Part shown: piece after piece, positions 52,823-61,471 of the stretch
Position numbering within the stretch: the first letter of the stretch is position 1
Layout of the letters: the number at the start of each line of letters is the position of its first letter
Made by a program: the position numbers and the translations under genes
Notes under the pieces: model-generated
Database searches by the model: none
Told to the model about the DNA's origin: nothing
What the model saw: only the letters and a program-made list of their open reading frames with translations
Source of the DNA: REEB76 sp963774895
GTDB lineage: Bacteria > Pseudomonadota > Gammaproteobacteria > Natronospirales > REEB76
Assembly (NCBI GenBank): GCA_963774895.1
Contig: CAVZGN010000003.1
Coordinates: 372,001 to 436,000, forward strand
DNA: 64,000 nt
Direction of reading: 5' to 3'

Positions 52823-54180
52823 ACTTCGCAACCCAACGCGCGCACCAAGCCTAAGGCCTTGGCACGTGTTTCTTCCAGTTCCCGTTCCGGGATTGAATCG
52901 GCCACGATGCCGGCGCCGGCACGGAATTCAAGCTGTCGTCCGTGCTGCACCAATGTGCGTATCAGGATATTGAGATCGAGATCGCCGTCACGATTCAGGT
53001 AACCCATAGCACCGGTATAGGCGCCTCGCGGAGCCGCTTCCAGTTCAGCGATAATCTGCATACAGCGCACCTTGGGGCAGCCTGTGATGGTGCCACCCGG
53101 GAAGACTGCACGCAGAACCTCCCCCGGGGTTGTCTCCGGTCGCAGCTGCCCGCAGACATTCGAAACGATATGGTGCACATGCTGATAGGACTCCACTACC
53201 ATCATTTCATCCACACGCACGCTGCCGGCTTTGCATATACGTCCCAGGTCATTGCGTTCCAGATCAAGAAGCATCACATGTTCGGCGCGTTCTTTGGGGT
53301 GCGTGATCAATTCACGGATCAAATTGGTATCGCGTAGTGCATCGGAGCTGCGTGGGCGGGTGCCGGCGATGGGACGCACTTCCACCCGGCTGCCATGCGT
53401 CCGCACCAGGCGTTCCGGCGATGAGCTGATGATGGCATGTTCACCTATTCGCGCGAGTCCTGCGAACGGCGCTGGATTGGCGGCTCGAAGGCGGCGATAG
53501 ATCGCCGCTGACGTAACTCGCGGGAAAAGTTCTGCCTGCCAGCGGCGCGAGAGATTGGCTTGGTAAATATCGCCAGCATGAATGTAGCGGCGCGCGCGCG
53601 TGACACTATCAAGATAACGCCCCGGTTCCTCCTCATCCAACGCGGCGCTCAAGAGATTGGAGGACATGTCCTGGGAGGCGCGAACCCTATCGGTGTTCAT
53701 GTTCGCAAGCAGCTCCGCTTTCTCCACTTCGACGACCCGTTGGAACGTATGTGAGGCATGATCGCGAATGAAAGCCGCGGGTACCCGTATGGCCGTGGCT
53801 ACGGGAATTTCCGCTTGCATCGCTAATTTGAGAATAGGCTCGATTTGCTGTGCGAGCTCATAGCCGAGAAACAGGAACCAGCCGCCACGAAATATTGGCG
53901 CGTGTGCCGATGATTTCGGCAATCGCAAGTCTCGCCACCAATGGTCCAGCGCCAGTAGGAAATCACCACCTGCCTGGTCTGCATACGGGCCCGTGAGATG
54001 ACCGTCGGCATGTAATACCAAGGCTTCGCCCGGATAGGCGAGCAAGAGATCATAACGGCCCTGGACGGCGCTTTGCAGTAGATAAGGGTAAAGCTCGGGA
54101 TTCGCACTGTGGAAGTCGAGCAGGTCGACCGGCGCAGTTAATCGCTGGCTCACGAATGGTTGATCAAGGGCAGTATCCAT
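52819..54180 (-). CDS. pabB: Aminodeoxychorismate synthase component I
   Basis: PabB makes 4-amino-4-deoxychorismate from chorismate with ammonia or the PabA glutaminase. The 453-residue protein has the chorismate-binding core (YIHAGDIYQANLSRRW, IISSSPERLV, LLDLERNDLGR, FPGGTITGCPKVR). The residue where E. coli PabB has a catalytic lysine (PIKGT) is Ala272 here, in PIAGTRPR, the form usual in anthranilate synthase. The pabC neighbour, translationally coupled, argues for PabB. It is inserted in the usual fabF-pabC junction. Confidence 0.9.
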   Translation of the reverse strand: MDTALDQPFVSQRLTAPVDLLDFHSANPELYPYLLQSAVQGRYDLLLAYPGEALVLHADGHLTGPYADQAGGDFLLALDHWWRDLRLPKSSAHAPIFRGGWFLFLGYELAQQIEPILKLAMQAEIPVATAIRVPAAFIRDHASHTFQRVVEVEKAELLANMNTDRVRASQDMSSNLLSAALDEEEPGRYLDSVTRARRYIHAGDIYQANLSRRWQAELFPRVTSAAIYRRLRAANPAPFAGLARIGEHAIISSSPERLVRTHGSRVEVRPIAGTRPRSSDALRDTNLIRELITHPKERAEHVMLLDLERNDLGRICKAGSVRVDEMMVVESYQHVHHIVSNVCGQLRPETTPGEVLRAVFPGGTITGCPKVRCMQIIAELEAAPRGAYTGAMGYLNRDGDLDLNILIRTLVQHGRQLEFRAGAGIVADSIPERELEETRAKALGLVRALGCEV

Positions 54181-54208
54181 ACTGAGCGCCGCCGCGCATG
54201 AATCTCCT

Positions 54209-55453
54209 TCAGCTCAGGCGGCGAAAGACCAGGGTGCCGTTAGTGCCGCCGAAACCGAATGAATTGGACAAGACTGTGTCAATTTTGAGCTGGCGCGCGG
54301 TTCCTGGCACGTAATCCAGATCGCAACCTTCACCGGGGTGCTCGAGGTTGATGGTCGGCGGCGCCACCTGGTCGCGAATTGCGAGAATACTGAAGATCGC
54401 TTCCACGCCACCGGCGGCACCCAGCAGATGCCCGGTCATGGATTTGGTGGAACTGACGGCAATTTTCTTGGTGTGCTGGCCGAAGGTGCGCTTAATGGCG
54501 ATGCTTTCACCCTTATCACCCACCAGCGTGGAAGTGCCATGGGCATTGATGTATTGCACCTGATCCGTTCTCAGGCCCGCATCCTGCAGGGAATTGACCA
54601 TGCACAGTCGCGCGCCCTCCCCGTCTTCGGGTGGCGCGGTTATGTGGTAGGCATCGCCGCTCATGCCGAAACCGATTAACTCTGCATAGATTTTGGCGCC
54701 GCGTTTTTTTGCGTGCTCGTATTCTTCGAGCACCAGGATGCCGGCGCCTTCACCCAGCACGAAGCCATCCCGATCCTTGTCCCAGGGCCGGCTGGCTTTT
54801 TCGGGCGCGTCGTTGCGCGTCGATAAAGCGCGCGCTGCACAGAAGCCGCCGACACCCAGTGGCGTAGTCGCCATTTCCGCACCACCGGCGATCATCACGT
54901 CCGCATCACCGTATTGTATGCAGCGCATACCCATGCCGATGTTGTGATTGGCGGTCGTACAGGCAGTGACGATGGCGATATTCGGCCCCTTGAATCCATA
55001 GATTATGGATAAGTGGCCCGCGATCATGTTGATAATGCTGGAGGGCACGAAGAATGGCGATATACGCCGGGGACCGCCGGTTTCAATAATCGTGGCATGC
55101 GCCTTTTCGATATTGGTAAGGCCGCCGATACCGGCACCGATGGCCGCACCGATGCGCGCGGCGTTGGCTTCGGTTACCTCGATTCCTGAATCCTTGACCG
55201 CCTGGATGGAGGCCGCCACACCGTAGTGGATGAACGGATCCATCTTTTTGATGTCTTTGGGTTCGATGTAGTGGGCGGGGTCGAAATTCTTGACTTCCGC
55301 TGCGATGCGCGTCGTATAGTTGCTGGCATCGAAATGGGTTATGGGCCCGACGCCGCTCTTTCCAGCAACGACGGCGTGCCAGGCATCATCCACGGCATTC
55401 CCGACCGGGGAGATGATCCCCAGACCCGTTACCACAACGCGGCGTTTGGTCAC
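54209..55453 (-). CDS. fabF: Beta-ketoacyl-ACP synthase II
   Basis: FabF condenses malonyl-ACP with acyl-ACP, including the C16:1 to C18:1 step. The protein is 414 residues with the catalytic Cys in VTACTTANHNIG, His in INAHGTST and His in SMTGHLLGAAG. The start is GTG at 55453 with AGAGGA upstream, giving the family N-terminus TKRRVVVTGLG; the longer frame from 55528 lies in the hairpin region and is not used. Confidence 0.97.
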   Translation of the reverse strand: MTKRRVVVTGLGIISPVGNAVDDAWHAVVAGKSGVGPITHFDASNYTTRIAAEVKNFDPAHYIEPKDIKKMDPFIHYGVAASIQAVKDSGIEVTEANAARIGAAIGAGIGGLTNIEKAHATIIETGGPRRISPFFVPSSIINMIAGHLSIIYGFKGPNIAIVTACTTANHNIGMGMRCIQYGDADVMIAGGAEMATTPLGVGGFCAARALSTRNDAPEKASRPWDKDRDGFVLGEGAGILVLEEYEHAKKRGAKIYAELIGFGMSGDAYHITAPPEDGEGARLCMVNSLQDAGLRTDQVQYINAHGTSTLVGDKGESIAIKRTFGQHTKKIAVSSTKSMTGHLLGAAGGVEAIFSILAIRDQVAPPTINLEHPGEGCDLDYVPGTARQLKIDTVLSNSFGFGGTNGTLVFRRLS

Positions 55454-55504
55454 AGATCCAATCCTCTCAAATGCATATTCAGGGAGAGTATAAGAAAAGA
55501 TAAG

Positions 55505-55532
55505 GCCGTTGCCACCTGGCAGCGGCAACGGC
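55505..55532 (-). terminator. Hairpin between acpP and fabF
   Basis: GCCGTTGCC / GGCAACGGC, 9-bp perfect stem with a 10-base loop, 23 bases behind the acpP stop. The following minus-strand sequence is CTTATCTTTTCTT, a broken T-run, so it may be an attenuating terminator that leaves acpP more expressed than fabF. Confidence 0.5.
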
Positions 55533-55554
55533 TGTGGGCATGCAAATCCGGCAC

Positions 55555-55797
55555 TTAGGCGTTGGGCAGATGTTCCTTGATGTAGTCGACTGCCTGCCCG
55601 ACTGTGGTGATCTTCTCGGCCTCTTCGTCAGGAATTTCACACTCAAATTCCTCTTCCAGGGCCATAACCAGTTCGACGGTATCCAGGGAGTCAGCACCCA
55701 GATCGTCCACAAAGGAAGCCTGCAGGGTCACCTGCTCTTCTTTGACGCCCAATTGTTCTACGACGATCTTCTTTACGCGCTCTTCGATGCTACTCAT
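55555..55797 (-). CDS. acpP: Acyl carrier protein
   Basis: AcpP carries growing acyl chains on phosphopantetheine attached to Ser37 (GADSLDTVE). The acidic 80-residue protein matches E. coli in length and sequence. GGGAGG lies 12 bases before the start. Confidence 0.99.
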   Translation of the reverse strand: MSSIEERVKKIVVEQLGVKEEQVTLQASFVDDLGADSLDTVELVMALEEEFECEIPDEEAEKITTVGQAVDYIKEHLPNA

Positions 55798-55927
55798 GAT
55801 TGATGCGACCTCCCAAAGTGTATTTAAGCTGGTCTGGCGGGCTTAACCGGCCTGACTGGGGGCGGTATTGTAGTGAAATCCGCCCACCGGTGCCACCGCC
55901 GCCAACACCCGTAGGTGGTTGGGTTTA

Positions 55928-56668
55928 TCAGGCCATATACATCCCGCCGTTTACATGCAGGGTTTCACCGGTGATATAGCCGGCAGCCGGCGAGGCCAGG
56001 AACACTACCGCTTGGGCGATATCTTCCGGTGTGCCCAAGCGCTGCAAAGGAACTTGATTTATCAAGTTCCCGCGTTGCGCTTCGTTGAGGGTGCGTGTCA
56101 TATCGGTTTCGATGAAACCAGGTGCGATACTGTTTACGGTGATATTACGGGAGCCGATTTCCCGAGCCAGAGATTTGGTAAATCCAAAAATGCCAGCCTT
56201 GGCAGCACAGTAATTGGCTTGGCCGGGGTTGCCCACCGCTCCGACCACTGAAGAAATATTGATAATGCGCCCGTGGCGGGCTTTCATCATACTCCGCAGG
56301 CATGCTTTGGACAGGCGGAATACGGAACTCAGGTCGGTATTGATGACAGCATCCCAATCCTCTTCCTGCATGCGCATCAGCAACGTGTCGCGGGTGATGC
56401 CGGCGTTATTGATCAAGATACTCACATCCCCGAATTCCGATGCCACCGCCTTTACCAAGCTTTCTACCGAGGCGTTGTTGGCGACATCCAAGATGCGCCC
56501 CTGTCCATGGATCTTTTCGATCTGTAGATAGGCCGTGATGCGCGTGGCGCCGTCATCGGTCGTGGCGGTACCAATTACCGTGGCACCTGCCTTGCCCAAA
56601 GCCAGAGCTATGGCTTTGCCAATACCGCGGGTGGCGCCGCTAACCAAGGCGATTTCATTGTCTAACAT
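55928..56668 (-). CDS. fabG: 3-oxoacyl-ACP reductase
   Basis: FabG reduces 3-ketoacyl-ACP with NADPH. The SDR protein has 246 residues, GATRGIGKAIA, NNAG, the Ser in NISSVVG and YCAAK (Tyr/Lys). The start overlaps the fabD stop by one base. A 130-base gap before acpP probably carries a separate acpP promoter. Confidence 0.97.
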   Translation of the reverse strand: MLDNEIALVSGATRGIGKAIALALGKAGATVIGTATTDDGATRITAYLQIEKIHGQGRILDVANNASVESLVKAVASEFGDVSILINNAGITRDTLLMRMQEEDWDAVINTDLSSVFRLSKACLRSMMKARHGRIINISSVVGAVGNPGQANYCAAKAGIFGFTKSLAREIGSRNITVNSIAPGFIETDMTRTLNEAQRGNLINQVPLQRLGTPEDIAQAVVFLASPAAGYITGETLHVNGGMYMA

Positions 56669-57618
56669 TACTTGGCCTCGTTAATGAATGCGGCCAGAGC
56701 TATATCCAAGCCGGTAGGATCGTAAACCGCGTAGGTCTCGAGTGATTTATCTATACGTTTGCCCAGGCCTGTCAGTACGCCACCGGGCCCCAGCTCCACC
56801 AGCCTGGTTACGCCCTGGCTGGCTAGTCTATGGATAGTTTCCACCCAGCGTACCGGGCTGTACAGCTGGGCTTTTAGCACCTTACGGATTTCATCGGGTT
56901 CCGTATGCGGCGCCACATCAATGTTATGGATGACCGGTATAACCGGCCGCTGTAGCGTGACGCCAACCAGCTTGGCAGCGAGTTGTTCTGCGGCGGGCTG
57001 CATGAGCGCGCAATGGGAAGGGACGCTGACTGGCAGTAGGATGACACGCTTGGCGCCGCTGGTTTTGCACAGCTGGCAGGCTCGCTCGACGGCGGTTTTG
57101 TGACCGGCGATGACCACTTGTCCCGGCGCATTGTAATTTGCAGCCGCCACTACCTGGCCGTGGGCTGTTTCCCGACAGGCGGCCTCTACGGCTTCGTCAG
57201 CCAGCCCCAAGACTGCCGCCATGGCGCCGGTGCCGGCGGGTACGGCCGCCTGCATGGCTTGGCCGCGAAACTCCACCAGTTTTACTGCCTCACCAAAATC
57301 CAGCGCTCCGGCGCACACCAGCGCGGTATATTCACCGAGGCTGTGCCCGGCCATGACGGCCGGGGATCGGCCGCCTCGAGCCTGCCAAACGCGCCACAGG
57401 GCAACCCCGGCCGCCAATAACGCAGGCTGGGTACACGCAGTGGCATTTAATTTATCAATCGGCCCCTGTTGGGCTACCGCCCACAGATCATAATCTAAAT
57501 TATTGGATGCCTCTGTAAACGTTTGTTTTATAGATGGATATAGCTCGTTTAAATTGGCGAGCATGCCCACAGACTGGGATCCCTGGCCGGGAAATACCAC
57601 GGCAAAAGTCATAGACAT
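56668..57618 (-). CDS. fabD: Malonyl-CoA:ACP transacylase
   Basis: FabD loads malonate onto ACP. The 316-residue protein has the nucleophile Ser93 in GHSLGEY, the GQGSQ oxyanion segment and His in VPSHCALM. GGGAG lies 5 bases before the first ATG at 57618. It follows rrtA on the same strand by 20 bases; plsX and fabH, its usual upstream genes, are absent. Confidence 0.97.
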   Translation of the reverse strand: MSMTFAVVFPGQGSQSVGMLANLNELYPSIKQTFTEASNNLDYDLWAVAQQGPIDKLNATACTQPALLAAGVALWRVWQARGGRSPAVMAGHSLGEYTALVCAGALDFGEAVKLVEFRGQAMQAAVPAGTGAMAAVLGLADEAVEAACRETAHGQVVAAANYNAPGQVVIAGHKTAVERACQLCKTSGAKRVILLPVSVPSHCALMQPAAEQLAAKLVGVTLQRPVIPVIHNIDVAPHTEPDEIRKVLKAQLYSPVRWVETIHRLASQGVTRLVELGPGGVLTGLGKRIDKSLETYAVYDPTGLDIALAAFINEAK

Positions 57619-57638
57619 GTCTCCCTGGAAAGGGGCGA

Positions 57639-58262
57639 TTATAGCTGGGACGCCGGTTTGGACTGCCGTTTACAGTAGAGAATGCCTAATCCAAGGACGA
57701 CACCGGTGACAGCTCCGTAGAGGTGAGAATCGACCGCTATCGGACCGCCAGTCGTGGCCGCAGACCAGGGCAGCGGCCCTTGTAACTGCTCATAAATCAG
57801 TTTCAGGGACAGAAAAATTGCCAGTATCCACCCTATCCAGTCTATTTGACGCATGAGCAGCATGGCGCCAGCGATCCAAAGGGTATTCAGGGCTCCAGAA
57901 ATCCCCATGTACCAATGGAGCTCAGGATCCCCTAAAAATAAACCGATGCCCACACCCACCGACCCCAGTATCACGAGCCATGGACAACGCCATCCGGGTA
58001 ATACATCTTCCAGCAGCAGGCATAGCAGCACGTAGCCTGCCATGTCTTCACCCACATGCCTCCATCCGAGATGGACAAAATTGCCCGTGAAAACCCGCCA
58101 TAGCTGCCCATGCAAGATCGCTGATCGGTCATATGCAAGCGCCTGGCGGACCGGGTCACCACCCATCGTCAGCAGCACACACGGCACCACGATGACCAAC
58201 ATCGGCCACCATCGCCTCCACTCCCAGCTGGATCTACGTGCTGCGGGTACTGTCATGTGCAA
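57639..58262 (-). CDS. rrtA: Rhombosortase (GlyGly-CTERM processing rhomboid)
   Basis: Rhombosortases are rhomboid proteases that cut GlyGly-CTERM tails of proteins exported by type II secretion. The 207-residue protein has about six membrane segments, nucleophile Ser122 in YMGISGALNT and His180 in VDSHLYGAVTG, the catalytic dyad. It lies beside, and divergent from, a type II secretion operon. No GlyGly-CTERM substrate is encoded in the window. It is the first gene before fabD, probably co-transcribed. Confidence 0.88.
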   Translation of the reverse strand: MHMTVPAARRSSWEWRRWWPMLVIVVPCVLLTMGGDPVRQALAYDRSAILHGQLWRVFTGNFVHLGWRHVGEDMAGYVLLCLLLEDVLPGWRCPWLVILGSVGVGIGLFLGDPELHWYMGISGALNTLWIAGAMLLMRQIDWIGWILAIFLSLKLIYEQLQGPLPWSAATTGGPIAVDSHLYGAVTGVVLGLGILYCKRQSKPASQL

Positions 58263-58281
58263 ACGAAATCAATAGGTTGCT

Positions 58282-58296
58282 GTATCATTAAGATAC
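58282..58296. promoter_or_regulatory. Inverted repeat in the rrtA/gspG divergent region
   Basis: GTATC-ATTAA-GATAC lies between the two divergent genes, 45 bases before gspG. Possible operator; no consensus recognised. A TTGCTG at 58277-58282 with a TATTAA about 17 bases later could be the gspG promoter. Confidence 0.25.
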
Positions 58297-58340
58297 TTTA
58301 TTAATCCGAACTGTAACCCACAAACACACATATATCAGCC

Positions 58341-58826
58341 ATGCAATTACGCAAAAATCTATCGGGCTTCACCCTCATCGAAGTGATGGTGGTGGTGGTA
58401 ATCCTTGGAATTCTAGCCTCCATCATTGTGCCCAAGATCATGGATAAGCCCGACGAGGCCCGTATCGTCAAGGCCAGACAGGATATTCGTGCTGTCCAAT
58501 CGGCATTGGAAATGTATAAACTCGATAATTATGTCTATCCAACCACTGATCAGGGATTACAGGCATTGGTGCAAAAGCCATCCACTGACCCTGCTCCACC
58601 GCATTGGAAGCAATACCTCGACCGCATACCCATAGATCCCTGGGATCAACCCTATCAATATCTGAATCCCGGAGTGCATGGCACCATTGATATCTGGTCC
58701 TATGGGCCCAACGGCCCTTCAGGCGGTACCAATACAACAGGCGTTACAACAGGCGTCATCGGTAACTGGAATCTGGATGACAACGGCAATAGCACCTCGG
58801 GGTCTGGCGGCAACAGCAGTAACTGA
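58341..58826 (+). CDS. gspG: Type II secretion major pseudopilin GspG
   Basis: GspG is the main subunit of the secretion pseudopilus. After the prepilin cleavage site SGF (TLIEVMVVVVILG, with Glu5) come the expected PWDQPYQYLNPG and IDIWSYGPNG segments. The C-terminal loop is unusual: the calcium-ligand acids of the family are replaced by a Gly/Thr/Asn stretch, and an exact 12-base tandem repeat at 58733-58756 duplicates TTGV. The protein ends in a Ser/Gly/Asn tail and is 161 residues, longer than usual. Confidence 0.92.
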   Translation: MQLRKNLSGFTLIEVMVVVVILGILASIIVPKIMDKPDEARIVKARQDIRAVQSALEMYKLDNYVYPTTDQGLQALVQKPSTDPAPPHWKQYLDRIPIDPWDQPYQYLNPGVHGTIDIWSYGPNGPSGGTNTTGVTTGVIGNWNLDDNGNSTSGSGGNSSN

Positions 58827-58853
58827 GACGACCCGTTCGGCGGGTGTGACACT

Positions 58854-59405
58854 ATGTCATCGCGCACAAAGGGTTTTACCTTAATCGAGATACTAGTGGT
58901 GCTGGTCATCATCAGCATCATTACTGCCGTTGCAGTACTCTCGCTCGGCTCGCTGGGTGGCAACCCAGCCGCCAAACAAACAGCCGAACAGCTGGCGGAT
59001 CTGACGGGGCTGGTTTCGCAGCAGGCGGTGATGCGCGGCCAGCAATATGGGCTGCTGGTAGCGCCACACAGCTATACATTCCTGCTTTATGACGGACAGA
59101 ACTGGGCGCCTGTCCAAGATGATGACCTACTTAGAGCACGACAAGTGGATAGCAGTGTCACCCTTACACTGCAACTGGAAGGTACACCAATCGTATTGCC
59201 CACAGACGATCAGCAAACGAGCGACAGTGATTTGGATACCGGAAAACAAGGATTGAAACCGCAAATCATGCTGCTATCCAGTGGAGAGATAACACAATTC
59301 AGGATCACCGTGAGCGCCGATGACCAAAGCCTGCCCTATGTAGTGACTGGCGATTTATTACACGGTATCCGTTTGGTGTCTCCGGATACGCATAACGGTT
59401 CTTGA
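58854..59405 (+). CDS. gspH: Type II secretion minor pseudopilin GspH
   Basis: The 183-residue protein has the prepilin motif KGFTLIEILVVLVIISI and a beta-sheet C-terminal domain (GLLVAPHSYTFLLYDGQNW). The place between gspG and gspI is the normal one. It probably sits under the tip of the pseudopilus. It is preceded by a 27-base gap. Confidence 0.85.
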   Translation: MSSRTKGFTLIEILVVLVIISIITAVAVLSLGSLGGNPAAKQTAEQLADLTGLVSQQAVMRGQQYGLLVAPHSYTFLLYDGQNWAPVQDDDLLRARQVDSSVTLTLQLEGTPIVLPTDDQQTSDSDLDTGKQGLKPQIMLLSSGEITQFRITVSADDQSLPYVVTGDLLHGIRLVSPDTHNGS

Positions 59406-59406
59406 G

Positions 59407-59844
59407 ATGTGTAGTAAGTCGATATACACAGCAGGCGGCTTCACATTGATGGAAGTGCTCATCGCCCTGGCTGTGTTGGCCATAGGCATGATTGCGGTAA
59501 TAGGCACTGCAGGCACCAGCACGCGTCAAGCGGCTGAATTGAAGGATGAAACCTTTGCCCACTGGGTAGCGATGAACGAGCTCACGAGTCTGCGTCTGGC
59601 GTCGATCTGGCCGGATGTGGGTACCCAAAAAGGTAATGCCGATATGGCTGGCCAGCAATGGGATTGGCAGGTAACCATCAGCACCACGTCTGATCCGGAT
59701 CTGCTGCGCGCAGATATCGATGTAAGCAATTCACTGGCTCCGGACACGGTGGTCAGCAGCCTTACGGGTTTCATTGGTCGGCCCCAGCAACCAGCGGTTA
59801 ATGGGTCGCAATCACCAGTCAATAATTCTCCTGCGCCGCCATGA
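59407..59844 (+). CDS. gspI: Type II secretion minor pseudopilin GspI
   Basis: The 145-residue protein has the prepilin motif GGFTLMEVLIALAVLAIG and the GspI segment HWVAMNELTSLRL. A Pro/Asn/Ser tail follows the core. GspI forms the tip complex with GspJ and GspK. It overlaps gspJ by 4 bases. Confidence 0.88.
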   Translation: MCSKSIYTAGGFTLMEVLIALAVLAIGMIAVIGTAGTSTRQAAELKDETFAHWVAMNELTSLRLASIWPDVGTQKGNADMAGQQWDWQVTISTTSDPDLLRADIDVSNSLAPDTVVSSLTGFIGRPQQPAVNGSQSPVNNSPAPP

Positions 59845-60455
59845 AGTATCGTACCCAGGGTTTTACCTTGATTGAGTTGCTGGTGGCTGTGGCCATTTTT
59901 GCGGTCATCGCAGCCCTGGCATATGGCGGTCTCGATAGTGTCATCCGTCAACGCGAACAAACCTCGTCAGTCATGAACAGGCTGCGCATCGTGCAACAGG
60001 CGTTTGCCATAATGGCGCGCGATTTTAGCCAGCTTGAACCACGGCCAGTACGCGATCCCCTGGGCGAAACTCCATTGGCAGCATTCTTAAGCACACCCCA
60101 GAACCTGCCACCGGTATCTTTCACCCGTGGTGGCTGGAGTAATCCCCTGGCCGATGTTCGCAGTACTGAGGAGCGCATTGCGTATCAATTGGACGATGAC
60201 AAACTGGTGCGGCTATCCTGGCCCGAGTTGGATAATCCAGCCCAGGCGCCGCCAACCAAACAGGAACTGCTGACTGAAGTATCCGCATTTGATTTGCAAT
60301 TCATGGACAGCAGCGGTCAATGGCAAACGCAATGGCCGCCGTTGAATGCAGATACCAATAACTATCTTGCACAAGTGCCACAGGCAGTGGAGATCAGTGT
60401 CACTCTGAAGGACTGGGGGCGCATCACCCGTATCATCGAAGTGGCGACCCAGTGA
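59841..60455 (+). CDS. gspJ: Type II secretion minor pseudopilin GspJ
   Basis: The 204-residue protein has the prepilin motif QGFTLIELLVAVAIFAVIAALAYGGL and the GspJ region MARDFSQLEPRPVRD. It overlaps gspI by 4 bases and gspK by 1-4 bases, as usual in this operon. Confidence 0.9.
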   Translation: MKYRTQGFTLIELLVAVAIFAVIAALAYGGLDSVIRQREQTSSVMNRLRIVQQAFAIMARDFSQLEPRPVRDPLGETPLAAFLSTPQNLPPVSFTRGGWSNPLADVRSTEERIAYQLDDDKLVRLSWPELDNPAQAPPTKQELLTEVSAFDLQFMDSSGQWQTQWPPLNADTNNYLAQVPQAVEISVTLKDWGRITRIIEVATQ

Positions 60456-61471
60456 TGCCAACTCGATTGAATTTGAAGAGGGCCGGACGGGAGCGCGGCG
60501 TTGCATTATTGATCGCGATGGTGGTTCTGGCGATTGCCGCTACCCTGTCCACCGCTATGATCTGGGACCGTGAACTGGATGTGCGGCGTTTCGCCAATAT
60601 CAAACAGGGCGACCAGGCGTTGGAGTTTGCACTCGGTGCCGAGGCCTGGGCCGAGCAGATATTGCGACGCGATTACCAATCCAATCCAAACAATACCAAT
60701 CTCAATCAGGATTGGGCCATGCAGCTGCCTGCATTGCCGGTCGAGGGCGGCTCGATCACTGGACACTTGGAGGATCTGCAAGGTCTGTTCAACGTCAATA
60801 ATTTGGCCAGCAGCAATGCCGCGCAGGCTAACGCGGCACTGGCGCAGTTCCAGCGCTTGCTCGTCGGGCTCAATCTGGATCCTGAGATTGCCAATGCCGT
60901 GCGCGATTGGGTCAATGCAGACGATCAACCCACACAGCCAGGTGGCGCCAAGGACGAGTTTTATTCACAACTGGCCCCACCTTACCTCACTGCGGAACAG
61001 CCCATGACCAGTATCAGTGAGCTGCTGTTGGTGAAAGGCATTACGCCGCAAGTGTATGCCGCACTCCTACCTTATGTTTGCGCCCTGCCGATGCTGGCTC
61101 CCGGATCACAACCGGGTACGTCGATGATACCGACGTCAATTAATATCAACACTGCCTCTGCTGCAGTGATTGCCTCGCTTAACGCTGGTATCAGTTTAGA
61201 AACTGCTCAAGCAGCACTGCAATCACGTATCCAGTCACCGTACCAATCGACGCAGCAATTGCAGCAGCTATTGAACGCGACCGTAAGCTGCGTCGGCAAC
61301 AATAATTGCAACAACAATGCACCGTTGCCTGCTATTACGCTAACCAGCAGTTATTTCCGGCTAAGCGCCCAAGTGAAGATTGGCAGTACCCAGATCACAC
61401 TGTACAGTCTGTTATTCCGTACATCGAATGGCGCCACTATCGCTATACGACGCACTTTTGGAACATTGTGA
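60452..61471 (+). CDS. gspK: Type II secretion pseudopilus tip protein GspK
   Basis: GspK caps the pseudopilus. The hydrophobic start RGVALLIAMVVLAIAATLS lacks Glu5, as expected for GspK. Two alternative starts (GTG 60452, ATG 60455) differ by one codon. The protein has the large helical domain (INTASAAVIASLNAG), as in E. coli GspK. It is 339 residues and overlaps gspL by one base. Confidence 0.92.
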   Translation: MMPTRLNLKRAGRERGVALLIAMVVLAIAATLSTAMIWDRELDVRRFANIKQGDQALEFALGAEAWAEQILRRDYQSNPNNTNLNQDWAMQLPALPVEGGSITGHLEDLQGLFNVNNLASSNAAQANAALAQFQRLLVGLNLDPEIANAVRDWVNADDQPTQPGGAKDEFYSQLAPPYLTAEQPMTSISELLLVKGITPQVYAALLPYVCALPMLAPGSQPGTSMIPTSININTASAAVIASLNAGISLETAQAALQSRIQSPYQSTQQLQQLLNATVSCVGNNNCNNNAPLPAITLTSSYFRLSAQVKIGSTQITLYSLLFRTSNGATIAIRRTFGTL

